From the NCBI RefSeq assembly GCF_029714365.1, contig NZ_CP121659.1, positions 1-64,000 of the forward strand: a stretch of 64,000 nt of DNA, in the 5' to 3' direction. Made by a program: the position numbers and the translations under genes. Each line of letters starts with the position of its first letter. Within the stretch, counting starts at the first letter, position 1. The notes beneath the pieces are model-generated. The model saw only the letters and a program-made list of their open reading frames with translations, was not told the origin of the DNA and did no database searches. Origin of the DNA: Sinorhizobium terangae (GTDB taxonomy: Bacteria; Pseudomonadota; Alphaproteobacteria; Rhizobiales; Rhizobiaceae). Shown piece by piece: positions 17,054 through 26,815 of this stretch.

Positions 17054-17866
17054 CTATAGGCTGAAATTATCGCCGAGATAGAGGCGGCGGACATCGGGAT
17101 TGGTGACGATGTCGTTGGCGCGGCCGTGCGTGAGAACTTCACCGGCATGGATGATATAGGCCCGGTCGATAAGACCGAGGGTCTCGCGGACATTGTGGTC
17201 GGTGATAAGCACACCAATGCCGCGCGAGGTCAGATGTCGCACGAGCGCCTGGATGTCGGCGACCGAGATCGGGTCGACGCCTGCGAAGGGTTCGTCGAGC
17301 AGCATGAAGGTCGGATCGGTGGCAAGCGCCCGGGCGATTTCCAGGCGCCGACGTTCGCCGCCGGAAAGCGCGATGGCGGGCGATTTGCGCAGGTGCGTGA
17401 TCGAAAATTCACCAAGCAGGTCATCGAGCTTGGCTTCGCGCCGGTCGAGGTTCTGGTCGTGGATCTCCAGCACCGCGCGGATGTTTTCCTCGACCGTCAG
17501 CCCACGGAAAATCGACGCCTCCTGTGGCAGATAGCCGACGCCGAGGCGGGCTCGGCGGTACATCGGCATCGTCGTGACCTCGTTGCCGTTGATCTCGATC
17601 GAACCCTCGTCGACCGGCACCAGGCCGGTGATCATATAAAAGCAGGTCGTCTTGCCGGCGCCGTTCGGACCGAGCAGGCCGACAGCCTCGCCGCGGCGCA
17701 CGACGAGCGAGACCCCGTTCACGACGCAGCGCGAACGATAGGATTTCGTCAAGCCGCGGGCGATCAGGGTGCCGTCGTAGCGCGCCTTGTCGACCGCATG
17801 AACGGCGCTGGCGCCCGCCGACGGCTTTTTGACCCGTTTGCGTTTGTGAAAAAAAGGAATCTGCAC
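17054..17866 (-). CDS. lptB: LPS export ABC transporter ATPase LptB
   Basis: LptB powers extraction of LPS from the inner membrane by LptFG and its movement over the LptC-LptA bridge. In the 270-residue protein Walker A is GPNGAGKT at 66-73; the signature LSGGERRRLEIARAL and Walker B FMLLDEPFAGVD follow. The reading frame begins with GTG at 17866; the first 30 or so basic residues precede the conserved ABC core. It lies 12 bases after lptA, within the lptC-lptA-lptB operon. Confidence 0.95.
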   Translation of the reverse strand: MQIPFFHKRKRVKKPSAGASAVHAVDKARYDGTLIARGLTKSYRSRCVVNGVSLVVRRGEAVGLLGPNGAGKTTCFYMITGLVPVDEGSIEINGNEVTTMPMYRRARLGVGYLPQEASIFRGLTVEENIRAVLEIHDQNLDRREAKLDDLLGEFSITHLRKSPAIALSGGERRRLEIARALATDPTFMLLDEPFAGVDPISVADIQALVRHLTSRGIGVLITDHNVRETLGLIDRAYIIHAGEVLTHGRANDIVTNPDVRRLYLGDNFSL

Positions 17867-17878
17867 GAGCGGTCTACG

Positions 17879-18442
17879 TCAGTTCTGCTTGCGGGACTGC
17901 GGGTCAAGTTGGATCTGCACGCGGCCGCCGCAGGCCTCGAGCTGTGCTTCGCCCGTATCCATCTGTACGTTCAACTGGCAGCCGACGAAGACGTTCTTGC
18001 CTTCCGACAGGACGACCTTGTCGCCCTTGAGCACGATCGTCTGCTCGGTCATGTTGACAAGGCCGCTGTCGCCCGTCGCCTGCTGCGCTCCGGAACTGAG
18101 GAACACCTTGTTGCTGACCTCGATCCGATCGATGTCGGCATTGCCGCTCGTCACCGTAGCGCCACTTTCCGTCTTGTAAAAGACGGTCATGTTGCCCGCC
18201 TGCAACGTGGTCGTGCCCTGGACGACCTTCACGTTGCCGGTGAAGATCGCCTTGCTCTCGGGATCCTTGATCTCGAGCTTGTCGCTCTCGATCTGGATCG
18301 GCTTGTCGTTCGAAAGCTGAAGGCCCTTCATCCGGCTGGAGGTGGCCTGCGCGGAGGCGCTGGTAACAATCATCAACGCACCGAGTCCGGCGACGGCGAG
18401 ACTGGCTGAAAGTCTAAAAAAAACGGCAGGTTTGACCGACAT
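17879..18442 (-). CDS. lptA: LPS transport periplasmic protein LptA (OstA-like)
   Basis: Periplasmic beta-jellyroll protein that forms the LPS bridge between the membranes. The 187-residue precursor has a signal peptide (about 1-31; hydrophobic LAVAGLGALMIVTSASAQA), then the OstA fold starting near PIQIESDKLEIKDPESKAIF. Two cysteines occur late (VGCQLNV and LEACGGRV) and may form a disulfide. Between lptC and lptB. Confidence 0.92.
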   Translation of the reverse strand: MSVKPAVFFRLSASLAVAGLGALMIVTSASAQATSSRMKGLQLSNDKPIQIESDKLEIKDPESKAIFTGNVKVVQGTTTLQAGNMTVFYKTESGATVTSGNADIDRIEVSNKVFLSSGAQQATGDSGLVNMTEQTIVLKGDKVVLSEGKNVFVGCQLNVQMDTGEAQLEACGGRVQIQLDPQSRKQN

Positions 18443-18456
18443 AGGTGCACCAGGTC

Positions 18457-19125
18457 CTATTTTGCGTTCTTGCGGATGGTGCTCGGGTCGACGTTGACCT
18501 TGACCATGCCCTCAAATGTTACAATACGTCCCTTATCTGTCATTCGCAGCGTCTGCGCAATAATCGATCCGCCGTTCATGCTGATCGCGATCGGGCGCTT
18601 CGTTTCCATCTCGCCGGCATTGATGTCCAGATAGGCGGACTGAAAATCGGCGTTGACGCCATTATTCATGGAAATCGTGAACGGTGCGTTCATATCGAGC
18701 GTGTTGGCGCCGCGATCGTAGATGCCGCTTGCCGCGTCCACCGTGGCGATCAGCGTGTCGTTCACCGGCATTTCGGCGTGAATGGTTTCGAGCGTGATGA
18801 GGTCCGGGTTGACTATGTCCTGAAGCGCACGCTGCGCTTTCATGGAATAGCTGATGTCCTGCTTGTTGCGGCCGGAGATGGCAGGATTCTGCATGACGAT
18901 CTTGCCGTTCTCGATCGTCGCCGTCTCGAGTTGCAGCTCTTCCGGCAGGAAGGCGCGCACGAAGGAGACGGCCACGAAGATCATCGCGATGACGCTGGCG
19001 GCAAGCGGCAATATGACCTTGAGGCGTCTCACGCGCGCAGAGTGCCGCGCCGCCGAAGCGTAGGCATCGGAAGAACTCGTGCCCGAATCTGGAAAGATTC
19101 CGGGAAATCGTGCTTCGTTCAGCAT
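18457..19125 (-). CDS. lptC: LPS export protein LptC
   Basis: Single-span inner-membrane protein that passes LPS from LptBFG to LptA. The 222-residue form has a basic N-terminus, one transmembrane segment (about 37-57: VILPLAASVIAMIFVAVSFV) and a periplasmic LptC/OstA-like domain. The start is not certain: ATG 19125 is the first Met giving a sensible cytoplasmic tail, but the SD is weak and the frame is open for 19 more codons. First gene of the lptCAB operon. Confidence 0.88.
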   Translation of the reverse strand: MLNEARFPGIFPDSGTSSSDAYASAARHSARVRRLKVILPLAASVIAMIFVAVSFVRAFLPEELQLETATIENGKIVMQNPAISGRNKQDISYSMKAQRALQDIVNPDLITLETIHAEMPVNDTLIATVDAASGIYDRGANTLDMNAPFTISMNNGVNADFQSAYLDINAGEMETKRPIAISMNGGSIIAQTLRMTDKGRIVTFEGMVKVNVDPSTIRKNAK

Positions 19126-19385
19126 GGAGAGGCCTGTCGGTTCCCTTGAGTCTCGGCGGCCCCGGAGGATCCGCATATACATACAATGGCGTAAGTCACC
19201 GCGAATATGGTTATTTTCCTGTCGTCCGACAATGGAGCGACAAAAACTTTGAAAGGCTGCGAAAAAGACGGTTGCGGCTTTTAACGGCCATCAACCACCG
19301 CTATCTAATGTGCCGCGGCTCGCGCAAATAGCATGTTCCGTTGGAAACTGACAGGACCTCGAGCCAAGAAAAACGGGAGAGACCC

Positions 19386-20339
19386 ATGGACGAACTTGCC
19401 ATAGCCGATCGTCGCAGCCTGCGCCGCAAATTGAGCTTCTGGCGTTGGGCGGCTGCCGCAATCCTGGTGGGCGTGGGCCTCGTGCTGTATGCCTTCTCTG
19501 GCTGGAGCGAGGTGACCGGGCGCGCGCGCCAGCACGTTGCGCGCGTTGCCGTCTCGGGCTTGATCCAGGACGACCAGGAGCTGGTCGAGCGGCTGGAGCG
19601 GATCGCCGACAACGATTCGGTCAAGGCGCTCATCGTGAAGATCTCGTCGCCGGGCGGCACCACCTATGGCGGCGAGGTCATCTACAAGGCGATCCGCAAG
19701 GTCGCCGCGAAGAAGCCGGTCGTTTCGGACGTCCGCACGCTTGCCGCCTCGGCCGGCTACATGATCGCGCTTGCGGGCGACCACATCGTCGCCGGCGAGA
19801 CCTCGATCACAGGCTCGATCGGCGTCATCTTCCAGTATCCGCAGGTCAAGGCCCTGATGGACAAGCTCGGTGTCTCGCTCGAGTCGATAAAATCGCGGCC
19901 GCTCAAGGCCGAACCATCTCCTTTCCATCCGCCGAGCGAGGAGGCGAGAGCGATGATCCAGGCGATGATCGATGACAGCTACGGCTGGTTTGTCGATCTC
20001 GTGGCCGAACGCCGCAAGATCGCGCGGCCGGACGCGCTCGCCCTTGCCGATGGCCGCATCTTCACGGGACGGCAGGCGCTGAAGGACAGGCTCGTCGATA
20101 CGCTCGGCGGGGACGAGGAGATCAGGGCATTCCTCGCCAGCCGCAACGTCCCGAAAAGCCTTCCGGTGGTGGACTGGGAGGCGCCGCGCGGAAACCTGCC
20201 TTTCGGCCTCGGCGGCGTCGTCTCGGAGTGGATCAAGGCTTTGGGATATGACGCTTTTCCGGCGATGAAGGGACTCGAAAAAATCGGCGGCGAGAAGTTG
20301 TTTCTTGACGGTCTTGTTTCGGTTTGGCAGGTTGAGTGA
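19386..20339 (+). CDS. sppA: Signal peptide peptidase SppA, short form
   Basis: Membrane-anchored serine protease (S49 family) that degrades cleaved signal peptides. The 317-residue protein has a transmembrane anchor at about 18-38. The S49 core includes ISSPGGTTYGGEVIY, the likely nucleophile Ser in LAASAGYMIALAGD, ITGSIGVIFQYP, and the likely general base Lys in SIKSRPLKAE. The length corresponds to the bacterial half-size form. ATG 19386 follows CGGGAGAGA. Divergent from lptC and followed by ihfB. Confidence 0.92.
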   Translation: MDELAIADRRSLRRKLSFWRWAAAAILVGVGLVLYAFSGWSEVTGRARQHVARVAVSGLIQDDQELVERLERIADNDSVKALIVKISSPGGTTYGGEVIYKAIRKVAAKKPVVSDVRTLAASAGYMIALAGDHIVAGETSITGSIGVIFQYPQVKALMDKLGVSLESIKSRPLKAEPSPFHPPSEEARAMIQAMIDDSYGWFVDLVAERRKIARPDALALADGRIFTGRQALKDRLVDTLGGDEEIRAFLASRNVPKSLPVVDWEAPRGNLPFGLGGVVSEWIKALGYDAFPAMKGLEKIGGEKLFLDGLVSVWQVE

Positions 20340-20460
20340 CAAGAGGAGACGGCGCCATTTGTTGTCCTGAGCCGGAGGCTCGTTTGGCTCAGAGCGAGCG
20401 TTGTGACGCCAGTCGAAGCCACGAAACTGACAGAAAAAGCAAAAAATCAAGGGGGCGACA

Positions 20461-20763
20461 GTGATCAAGTCAGAACTGGTGCAGATTGTGGCCGCACGCA
20501 ATCCGCATCTCTACCACCGCGACGTCGAAAATATCGTCAATGCGGTTCTCGATGAGATCACGGATGCGCTGGCGGCGGGAAACCGCGTCGAGTTACGCGG
20601 CTTCGGTGCCTTCTCGGTCAAGAACAGACCGTCGCGTTCGGGTCGCAATCCGCGCACTGGCGACTCCGTCTTCGTCGAGGAGAAATGGGTGCCCTTCTTC
20701 AAAACCGGCAAGGAACTGCGCGAGCGGCTCAATCCCGGCATGAACGGCAACGACGACGACTAG
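20461..20763 (+). CDS. ihfB: Integration host factor beta subunit
   Basis: IHF is a DNA-bending heterodimer needed for sigma-54 promoter activation, replication and recombination. The 100-residue HU/IHF-fold protein carries [22 protein letters not shown], the flexible DNA-clamping arm, and an acidic tail of Asp residues. The start codon is GTG with AGGGGG just upstream. It lies 121 bases after sppA. Confidence 0.96.
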   Translation: MIKSELVQIVAARNPHLYHRDVENIVNAVLDEITDALAAGNRVELRGFGAFSVKNRPSRSGRNPRTGDSVFVEEKWVPFFKTGKELRERLNPGMNGNDDD

Positions 20764-20898
20764 ATCGCGATAATTCGGATCGATGAAGCGGTGGAGTCTT
20801 TCCGGCAGGCGAGAAAGGCTACCCTTGAACTCTGGGCGTCGGGCCTTGCGAAGACTGTCGCGATTTTCGCGGACCGATGCGACAGCAGGAACGGATGC

Positions 20899-21243
20899 AT
20901 GCTCAAGAAACTGATCAATATCGTTATACTGGCGCCGCTGGGGATCATCCTGATCGTACTGAGCGTTGCCAATCGTCAGTCGGTAACCTTCGCGTTCAAT
21001 CCGTTCAACCCGGCCGACAGCGTGCTTTCCGTTTCGGCCCCCTTTTTCGTGTTCCTGTTTCTCGCCGTCATCGTCGGCCTGATCCTCGGGGCGGCGGCGA
21101 CCTGGCTCAGCCAGGGAAAATACCGTCGCCGCGCCCGCAACGAGGCAAACGAGGCATTGAAATGGCATCGTGAGGCGGAAAAGCACCGCAGTCAGGCCGA
21201 AAAACTTGCATCGCAGACGAGCCTGCCTGCGCCGCAGAACTGA
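20899..21243 (+). CDS. LapA/DUF1049 family membrane protein
   Basis: A 114-residue inner-membrane protein with two hydrophobic spans (about 4-24 and 46-68) and a basic, helical cytoplasmic tail (RRRARNEANEALKWHREAEK). This matches the LapA-like DUF1049 proteins that in E. coli (LapA/LapB) are linked to LPS assembly. ATG 20899 has AGGA upstream. It follows ihfB, the frequent alphaproteobacterial order. The function here is inferred from the family only. Confidence 0.82.
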   Translation: MLKKLINIVILAPLGIILIVLSVANRQSVTFAFNPFNPADSVLSVSAPFFVFLFLAVIVGLILGAAATWLSQGKYRRRARNEANEALKWHREAEKHRSQAEKLASQTSLPAPQN

Positions 21244-21281
21244 TCCTCCGCGTGTTTAGTTGCGCATGACCGGCGGGCTGC

Positions 21282-21743
21282 TCAGCTTGCTGCTTCCGCC
21301 GCACCCCCGCTGACCGCCAGGTTGAAATCCGCGAAGAATTGCTGCGCGAGCTTTCTCGATGTCGAATCGATCAGGCGCGATCCGAGCTGCGCGATTTTCC
21401 CGCCGACCACGGCCTTGACGTTATAGCGCAGCAGCGTTTCATCACCGGCCTCGTCAAGCGTGACATCTGCACCGCCCTTGGCAAAACCGGCGATGCCGCC
21501 CTTGCCTTCGCCGGATATCGTGTAGCTCTGAGGCGCATTGAGGTTGGAAAGGATGACATGACCGTTGAAGGTCGCCGAAACTGGTCCGATCTTGACCTTG
21601 ACCACGGCCGTCAGTTCCGTCGGCGATATCATCTCGAGCGACTGGCAGCCGGGAATGCATCGCCTCAGGATCTCCGGATCGTTCAAGCATTGCCAAACTA
21701 CGTCGCGCCGCGCCGCGATGCGTTCCTCGCCGGTCATTTCCAT
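21282..21743 (-). CDS. CoxG-like SRPBCC protein
   Basis: A 153-residue SRPBCC protein of the carbon monoxide dehydrogenase subunit G type: CLNDPEILRRCIPGCQSLEM near residue 20 and GKGGIAGFAKGGADV in the middle are family marks. CoxG normally helps anchor or mature CO dehydrogenase, but no coxSML genes are nearby, so this looks like an orphan paralog. ATG 21743 follows GGGAGGAA. Convergent with the LapA-like gene. Confidence 0.85.
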   Translation of the reverse strand: MEMTGEERIAARRDVVWQCLNDPEILRRCIPGCQSLEMISPTELTAVVKVKIGPVSATFNGHVILSNLNAPQSYTISGEGKGGIAGFAKGGADVTLDEAGDETLLRYNVKAVVGGKIAQLGSRLIDSTSRKLAQQFFADFNLAVSGGAAEAAS

Positions 21744-21938
21744 GCCTGTTCCTCCCGTCCTGCTCTTGGGCTTCGATCTTGGCAAATCGGAAACGGCTTT
21801 GCCAAGAGCATCGGCAGTGCTATTTGCACGGTTTAAGCGTATCGCCCGCCCGACAGAGGGTGTGAAGGCCGGTTGGCTGCGGCTTCGACCTATGAGCGGA
21901 TACGTCGAGTGGTTTGATTGAAGTCCAAGGATCAGCGC

Positions 21939-23078
21939 GTGAAAGAAAAAGATCGGCGGTCGAAGAACGCCTCGGTCACGGCGGCGAAAGGCCGGGGCGC
22001 TGAGGCGCGTGGCGGCCGCCACGAGCAAAGGCACCTGCCTGCGAAGGGCGGCTACAAGGCCAGGAGCGGTGGACCGCCTGCAAAAGCCGCACCGGACAAG
22101 GGCGAGCGGCAGCGTTCCGCTCAGGAGGCGCTTCCAGCGCGTCCCGTCCGGCAAAGAACGGGCGACAAGCCGGCCGAGACCGTGCCGCTCATTCTCGAAA
22201 CCGCGGCGACGGCGGGCTACCATCTGATCGACAGCGGCAACGGTGAGAAGCTCGAACAATACGGTCCCTACCGCATCGTCCGGCCCGAAGCGCAGGCGCT
22301 TTGGCCGAAGGCGCTGCCGGCCTCGATCTGGGAGAAGGCCGATGCCGTGTTCACGGGCGATACCGACGAAGACGGTATGGGGCGCTGGCGTTTCCCGCGG
22401 GAGGTGCTGGGCGAGACCTGGCCGATGCAGCTTCTCGATACCGATTTTCTCGGTCGCTTCACCTCGTTTCGCCACGTCGGCGTTTTCCCGGAGCAGCTTG
22501 CCCATTGGTCCTGGGTGAAGGATCAAGTGGCGACGGCCGGGCGGCCGCTCAAGGTTCTCAATCTCTTCGGTTACACCGGGGTCGCCTCGCTGATTGCCGC
22601 CAAGGCGGGCGCGGAGGTGACCCATGTCGACGCCTCCAAGAAGGCGATCGGCTGGGCACGCGAAAACCAGACCCTGGCCCGCGCCGAAAAACTGCCGATC
22701 CGCTGGATCTGCGACGATGCGATGAAGTTCATCCAGCGCGAGGAACGACGCGGCAGCCGCTATGACATCATCCTGACCGACCCGCCCAAGTTCGGCCGTG
22801 GCCCGAACGGCGAGGTCTGGCAGCTCTTCGACCATCTGGCAGCAATGCTCGACATCTGCCGCGAGATCCTGTCGCCTGACGCGCGCGGGCTTGTGCTTAC
22901 GGCCTATTCCATCCGCGCAAGCTTCTATTCTATCCACGAGCTCATGCGCGAAACGATGCGCGGGCGCGGCGGCCGGGTCGAGTCGGGAGAGCTCATCATC
23001 CGCGAGGGCGGTCTCGACGGCAAGGAGCCGGGGCGGGCGCTTTCCACTTCCCTCTTCAGCCGCTGGGTACCCAAATGA
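21939..23078 (+). CDS. SAM-dependent rRNA (cytosine-C5/guanine) methyltransferase, RlmI/RlmL-like
   Basis: A 379-residue class I methyltransferase. A very basic, low-complexity N-terminus (about 1-75) precedes a core with SAM motif LFGYTGVASLIAAKAGAEVT, acidic loop THVDASKKAIGWARENQ, and the catalytic-type DPPKFGRG. The relationship is to 23S rRNA methyltransferases; the exact target base is not determinable. The start is probably GTG 21939, eight bases after AAGG; a TTG at 21918 is also open. Its stop overlaps the next gene's start by 4 bases (ATGA). Confidence 0.85.
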   Translation: MKEKDRRSKNASVTAAKGRGAEARGGRHEQRHLPAKGGYKARSGGPPAKAAPDKGERQRSAQEALPARPVRQRTGDKPAETVPLILETAATAGYHLIDSGNGEKLEQYGPYRIVRPEAQALWPKALPASIWEKADAVFTGDTDEDGMGRWRFPREVLGETWPMQLLDTDFLGRFTSFRHVGVFPEQLAHWSWVKDQVATAGRPLKVLNLFGYTGVASLIAAKAGAEVTHVDASKKAIGWARENQTLARAEKLPIRWICDDAMKFIQREERRGSRYDIILTDPPKFGRGPNGEVWQLFDHLAAMLDICREILSPDARGLVLTAYSIRASFYSIHELMRETMRGRGGRVESGELIIREGGLDGKEPGRALSTSLFSRWVPK

Positions 23079-23935
23079 CCACTGACAGAAGCGATCACGG
23101 CACGCCGCGCGTCGGCCATGTGAAGGAGGTGACCAGCCTCACCAATCCGATCATCAAGGACATCCGCTTGCTTGCGCAGAAGAAGCATCGCGACGAGACG
23201 CGTTCCTTCATGGCGGAAGGTCTGAAGCTGGTGATCGATGCGCTCGATCTCGGCTGGAAGATCAAGATACTCGTTTACGCCAAGGCGGCGAAAGGCAAGC
23301 CGCAGGTCGAGCAGGTGGCGGCCAAGACCGTTGCCAAGGGCGGCCTGGTGCTCGAGGTCAGTGAGAAGGTGCTTTCGACGATCACCCGGCGCGATAATCC
23401 GCAGATGGTGGTCGGTATCTTCGAACAGCGTTATCGCGCGCTGAAGGACGTTCGACCAGCGGAAGGCGAGACCTATGTGGCGCTCGACCGCGTTCGCGAT
23501 CCCGGCAATCTCGGCACGATCATCCGGACGGCGGACGCGGCCGGCGCCTCCGGCATCATCCTTGTCGGCGAGACCACCGACCCCTTTTCGCTCGAGACCG
23601 TGAGGGCGACGATGGGCTCGGTCTTCGCCATGCCCGTCGCGCGCGGCAGCGCCGAAGAATTCCTCAAGTGGCAAAAGGCGGCCGGCGTCAGGGTCGTGGC
23701 AACGCATCTGGCAGGCTCGGTCGACTACCGCACCATCGACTACAGGTCGAAACCGGTCGTGCTCCTGATGGGCAACGAACAGGCTGGCCTTCCCGAAGAG
23801 CTTGCCCGCGAAGCGGGCGCGCTCGCCCGCATCCCGCAGGCGGGCCGGGCGGATTCGCTCAATCTCGCGATCGCCACCGGGATCATGCTGTTCGAAGCGC
23901 GCCGCCATCTGTTGTCGCTGGATGCCGGCGCATGA
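23075..23935 (+). CDS. SpoU/TrmH family RNA 2'-O-methyltransferase
   Basis: A 286-residue SPOUT methyltransferase. The N-terminal substrate-binding part ([21 protein letters not shown]) is followed by the knotted catalytic domain with motif 1 [19 protein letters not shown], motif 2 [16 protein letters not shown] and motif 3 [19 protein letters not shown]. The target is a ribose in rRNA or tRNA; RlmB/TsnR-like substrates are possible. Overlaps both neighbours by ATGA junctions, so it is translationally coupled to the upstream methyltransferase and to lspA. Confidence 0.9.
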   Translation: MTTDRSDHGTPRVGHVKEVTSLTNPIIKDIRLLAQKKHRDETRSFMAEGLKLVIDALDLGWKIKILVYAKAAKGKPQVEQVAAKTVAKGGLVLEVSEKVLSTITRRDNPQMVVGIFEQRYRALKDVRPAEGETYVALDRVRDPGNLGTIIRTADAAGASGIILVGETTDPFSLETVRATMGSVFAMPVARGSAEEFLKWQKAAGVRVVATHLAGSVDYRTIDYRSKPVVLLMGNEQAGLPEELAREAGALARIPQAGRADSLNLAIATGIMLFEARRHLLSLDAGA

Positions 23936-24423
23936 GTGAGCGGCAGGTTCTGTTTTCGCGGTCGCTGCCGATCGCGGTCTTCATTCTGGTAGCGCTCGTT
24001 GCCGACCAGATCATCAAATATCTGGTCGAGACGTTGCTGCCCTTCCAGCAGGCGGTCGCGGTCATTCCGATGCTCGCCCTCTACCGGACCTACAATTACG
24101 GCGTGGCCTTCTCCATGCTTTCGGGGATGGAAGACTGGTTCATAATCGGCATGCGCCTCGCCGTCGTTGCCTTCGTGCTCTGGCTTTGGCGCCGCACGCC
24201 GAAGGACCGGTTCTTTGCGCACCTCGGCTATGCGATGATCATCGCGGGCGCGCTCGGCAACCTGGTCGACCGGCTGCTCTTCGGCTACGTCATCGACTAT
24301 ATCCTGTTCCACACCGCCAACTGGTCCTTTGCGGTTTTCAACCTCGCGGACAGCTTCATCACGGTCGGCGCGGGCGCGATCATCCTCGACGAGCTCTTGC
24401 TGGCGAAAAGGCGCGATCGCTAA
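23932..24423 (+). CDS. lspA: Lipoprotein signal peptidase LspA
   Basis: Aspartyl protease (signal peptidase II) that cleaves prolipoprotein signal peptides in the inner membrane. 163 residues with four transmembrane helices. The catalytic dyad is Asp in [18 protein letters not shown] and Asp in [14 protein letters not shown]. Start ATG 23932 overlaps the stop of the SpoU gene. Acts just before Lnt, whose gene is 24 kb away. Confidence 0.95.
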   Translation: MSERQVLFSRSLPIAVFILVALVADQIIKYLVETLLPFQQAVAVIPMLALYRTYNYGVAFSMLSGMEDWFIIGMRLAVVAFVLWLWRRTPKDRFFAHLGYAMIIAGALGNLVDRLLFGYVIDYILFHTANWSFAVFNLADSFITVGAGAIILDELLLAKRRDR

Positions 24424-24478
24424 AACTTTAGAAACGGGCTGAAGGCATTCGGAACGCTTGCCATGCTACTTCGATGGC

Positions 24479-26710
24479 ATGAGCGAAGCGTCACGACTTG
24501 AGCGGCGGATCGATTCCGGTTTCGGTACGGGAGCCCGTGCGGTCCCGGCCGCACCGTTGGCGACCGATGCCAAAGGCCATTGGCCGACGCGCGCCGCCTG
24601 CGCTCTCGCAGGTATCGTCGCCGCGGCGATCCTCTTTGCGACGGGTGCAGCGAACGGCCTTCCCTTGTTTTCGGCAATTGTCGCTTCGGGCGGCCTTGCG
24701 GGGGCCTTCCTGCTTCTCGCCGGAGGCATCGAGACGCCCGACAGGCGTGGCATAGCGTTACGCGAGGCCGCCGGTGACGAAGACTGGCGGCGGCTTGAAA
24801 CCTCGGCCCTGCTTTCGACAATTCATGACGGGCTTGGCGATCTTGCCATCGTGCGCACGATGGACGGCCAGATCGTCTATGCCAACTCGGTGTTTCACGA
24901 GGTCTGTGCTCGCGCCGACGTGCGCGGACTGACCTGCGCGGCGATAGGCTTAAGCCTCGAGCCGAAGCCTGAGCCAAACCATTATCTTGCGCGAATCTCG
25001 ACGCCGACAGGAACCCGCCTCTACGACTGGCATGACCTGATCGCCCGTGAGCCGGCAACCGGCAGGCTGATGCGTCACAGCATCGCCCGCGACGTGACCG
25101 AAGAGGCGCACGCCGCGCGCGAACGGGAGGAAGCCCGCCGCCGCGCCGAGGAGGCAAGCCGCGCGAAGTCGCGCCTTCTTGCTACCGTGAGCCACGAGGT
25201 CCGTACGCCGCTCTCCGGTATTCTGGGTATGAGCCACCTGCTCGGCCAGACCCCGATGTCGGCGGAGCAGAAGAACTACCTCGCCGGTATCCAGCAATCC
25301 GGCCACGCACTGGTTCAACTGGTCGAGGATCTGATCGACTTTTCTTCGCTCTCGGCCGGGCGGTTTCAGTTACGCCCTTCACAGCAGGACCTGCGCCTCG
25401 TCATCGAGAGTGTGGTGGAGATGCTCGCGCACCGCGCCCACGAGAAGGGAATAGAGATCGCAGCCACCGTTGCAACCGAAGTGCCGGCGGGGATGGTGTT
25501 CGACGCCGCACGTCTCCGGCAGGTGCTCTTCAACGTGATCGGCAATGCCGTGAAATTCACCGAGAGGGGTGGCGTTCTCGTTGCCGCCGACATTGCCGAT
25601 GGCGGCGTCCGAATCCGGATCGACGACACCGGTCCCGGCATGTCGGCCGATGAACTCGGACGCGTGTTCGAGGAATTCGAGCAGGCCGGGGACGATAGTC
25701 AGCGGGCCAAGGGCACCGGCCTGGGGCTCGCCATCTCACGCAGGATCATGGAGGCTTTCGGCGGCAGCCTGACCGCTTCCAGCGCCTCCGGCCGGGGAAG
25801 CCGGTTCGAAGTCCGGTTTCCATTGATCGGGGGTGGTCCTTCGGCCGCACGAGATGGCGTGCTATCTGGCGCCCACGTGCTGGCACTGGCTCCTGATGGC
25901 CCCGTCCTGAACGCGCTCGCCGCGACGATTACGACCCTTGGCGGCGTGTGTCATCGCGCGCCGACGCTTGCCGCCGCCGAAGCGATCGCCGCCGCCGTTC
26001 TGTCAAACGACCTGCCGCTGACCGACATCATCGTCGACCATCGCCATTCGGATGAGTTCCGCCGTCTTCTTGCACTGCAACCGGAGATCGGCAGCCTCGC
26101 GCTGCGCCGGACCTACCTTATCAACCCGGAGGAGCGCACCGCTCATCCAGTGAACCAGATCGACGGCTACGAGGCATGGCTGATCCGCCCCTTGCGCGAA
26201 AAGTCGCTGGTGGAAGTTCTGCTCGGGCGGCTGAAGGGCATCGAGAAGCGGGATGCGATCAACGACAACCGGCCCGTGCTGCGGGAGGCGCTGCCCTCGG
26301 GCGAGGCAGGCGAACAGGGCGATTACGACATTCTTCTTGCCGAGGACGATCCTGTCAACGCGCTCATTTTGCGGACGATGCTTCGGCGGGCAGGCTATCT
26401 GGTTCGCCACGTCGGAGATTTTGCGAGCCTCGATCACGCATTGCACGGGGCTGGCGAAACGGCTCATAAGACGGCCCGTCTGGTTCTTACCGACCTCAAT
26501 ATGCCAGGCGGCGATGGCCTTGCCATGCTGAAGCGCCTGCGCGAGCAGGAAAAGGCGGGTCACCGCCGCTTGCCCGTTGTCGTCCTGACGTCCGATACAC
26601 GCGGCGACCTGCGGGAGCTTCTGATCGCGGCCGGAGCGGACTCGGTGTTGCCGAAGCCGCCGGAACCGGGGCGCCTCACGGCCGAGATTGCACGCCTTCT
26701 CGACGCCTGA
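24479..26710 (+). CDS. Hybrid histidine kinase/response regulator with PAS and pseudo-receiver
   Basis: A 743-residue sensor kinase. Two hydrophobic spans at about 36-75 are followed by a PAS-like segment (about 105-205). HisKA has phospho-acceptor H239 in VSHEVRTPLSG. HATPase_c shows N-box NVIGNAVKFTERGG, G1 DTGPGMS and G2 GTGLGLAIS. A C-terminal receiver carries D672 in LTDLNMPGGDG and Lys in LPKPPE. Between kinase and receiver (about 450-600) lies a second, receiver-shaped region lacking the acidic pair and the switch lysine. The start is weakly supported (no good SD). The signal and any separate output regulator are unknown. Confidence 0.88.
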   Translation: MSEASRLERRIDSGFGTGARAVPAAPLATDAKGHWPTRAACALAGIVAAAILFATGAANGLPLFSAIVASGGLAGAFLLLAGGIETPDRRGIALREAAGDEDWRRLETSALLSTIHDGLGDLAIVRTMDGQIVYANSVFHEVCARADVRGLTCAAIGLSLEPKPEPNHYLARISTPTGTRLYDWHDLIAREPATGRLMRHSIARDVTEEAHAAREREEARRRAEEASRAKSRLLATVSHEVRTPLSGILGMSHLLGQTPMSAEQKNYLAGIQQSGHALVQLVEDLIDFSSLSAGRFQLRPSQQDLRLVIESVVEMLAHRAHEKGIEIAATVATEVPAGMVFDAARLRQVLFNVIGNAVKFTERGGVLVAADIADGGVRIRIDDTGPGMSADELGRVFEEFEQAGDDSQRAKGTGLGLAISRRIMEAFGGSLTASSASGRGSRFEVRFPLIGGGPSAARDGVLSGAHVLALAPDGPVLNALAATITTLGGVCHRAPTLAAAEAIAAAVLSNDLPLTDIIVDHRHSDEFRRLLALQPEIGSLALRRTYLINPEERTAHPVNQIDGYEAWLIRPLREKSLVEVLLGRLKGIEKRDAINDNRPVLREALPSGEAGEQGDYDILLAEDDPVNALILRTMLRRAGYLVRHVGDFASLDHALHGAGETAHKTARLVLTDLNMPGGDGLAMLKRLREQEKAGHRRLPVVVLTSDTRGDLRELLIAAGADSVLPKPPEPGRLTAEIARLLDA

Positions 26711-26760
26711 GTTCCTGCATGTTTCCTAAATCGCAGCCGATCCAAGGATAAAAACTGTCG

Positions 26761-26815
26761 CAATTCAAAGTGCTACAGCGTCCCTTGCTCGTCCGATAAG
26801 ACGCGCGGGGCCGTG
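26761..26815 (+). repeat. Copy of the dispersed ~44-nt imperfect palindrome (degenerate)
   Basis: Contains CTACAGCGTCCCTTG (from 26773) and AAGACGCGCGGGGC, preceded by CAATTCAAAGTG. The copy at 33441 carries almost the same leader (CCAACTCAAAGTG), so the repeated unit extends left of the palindrome. Stem pairing is partly lost here. Lies 121 bases upstream of olsB. Confidence 0.65.
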
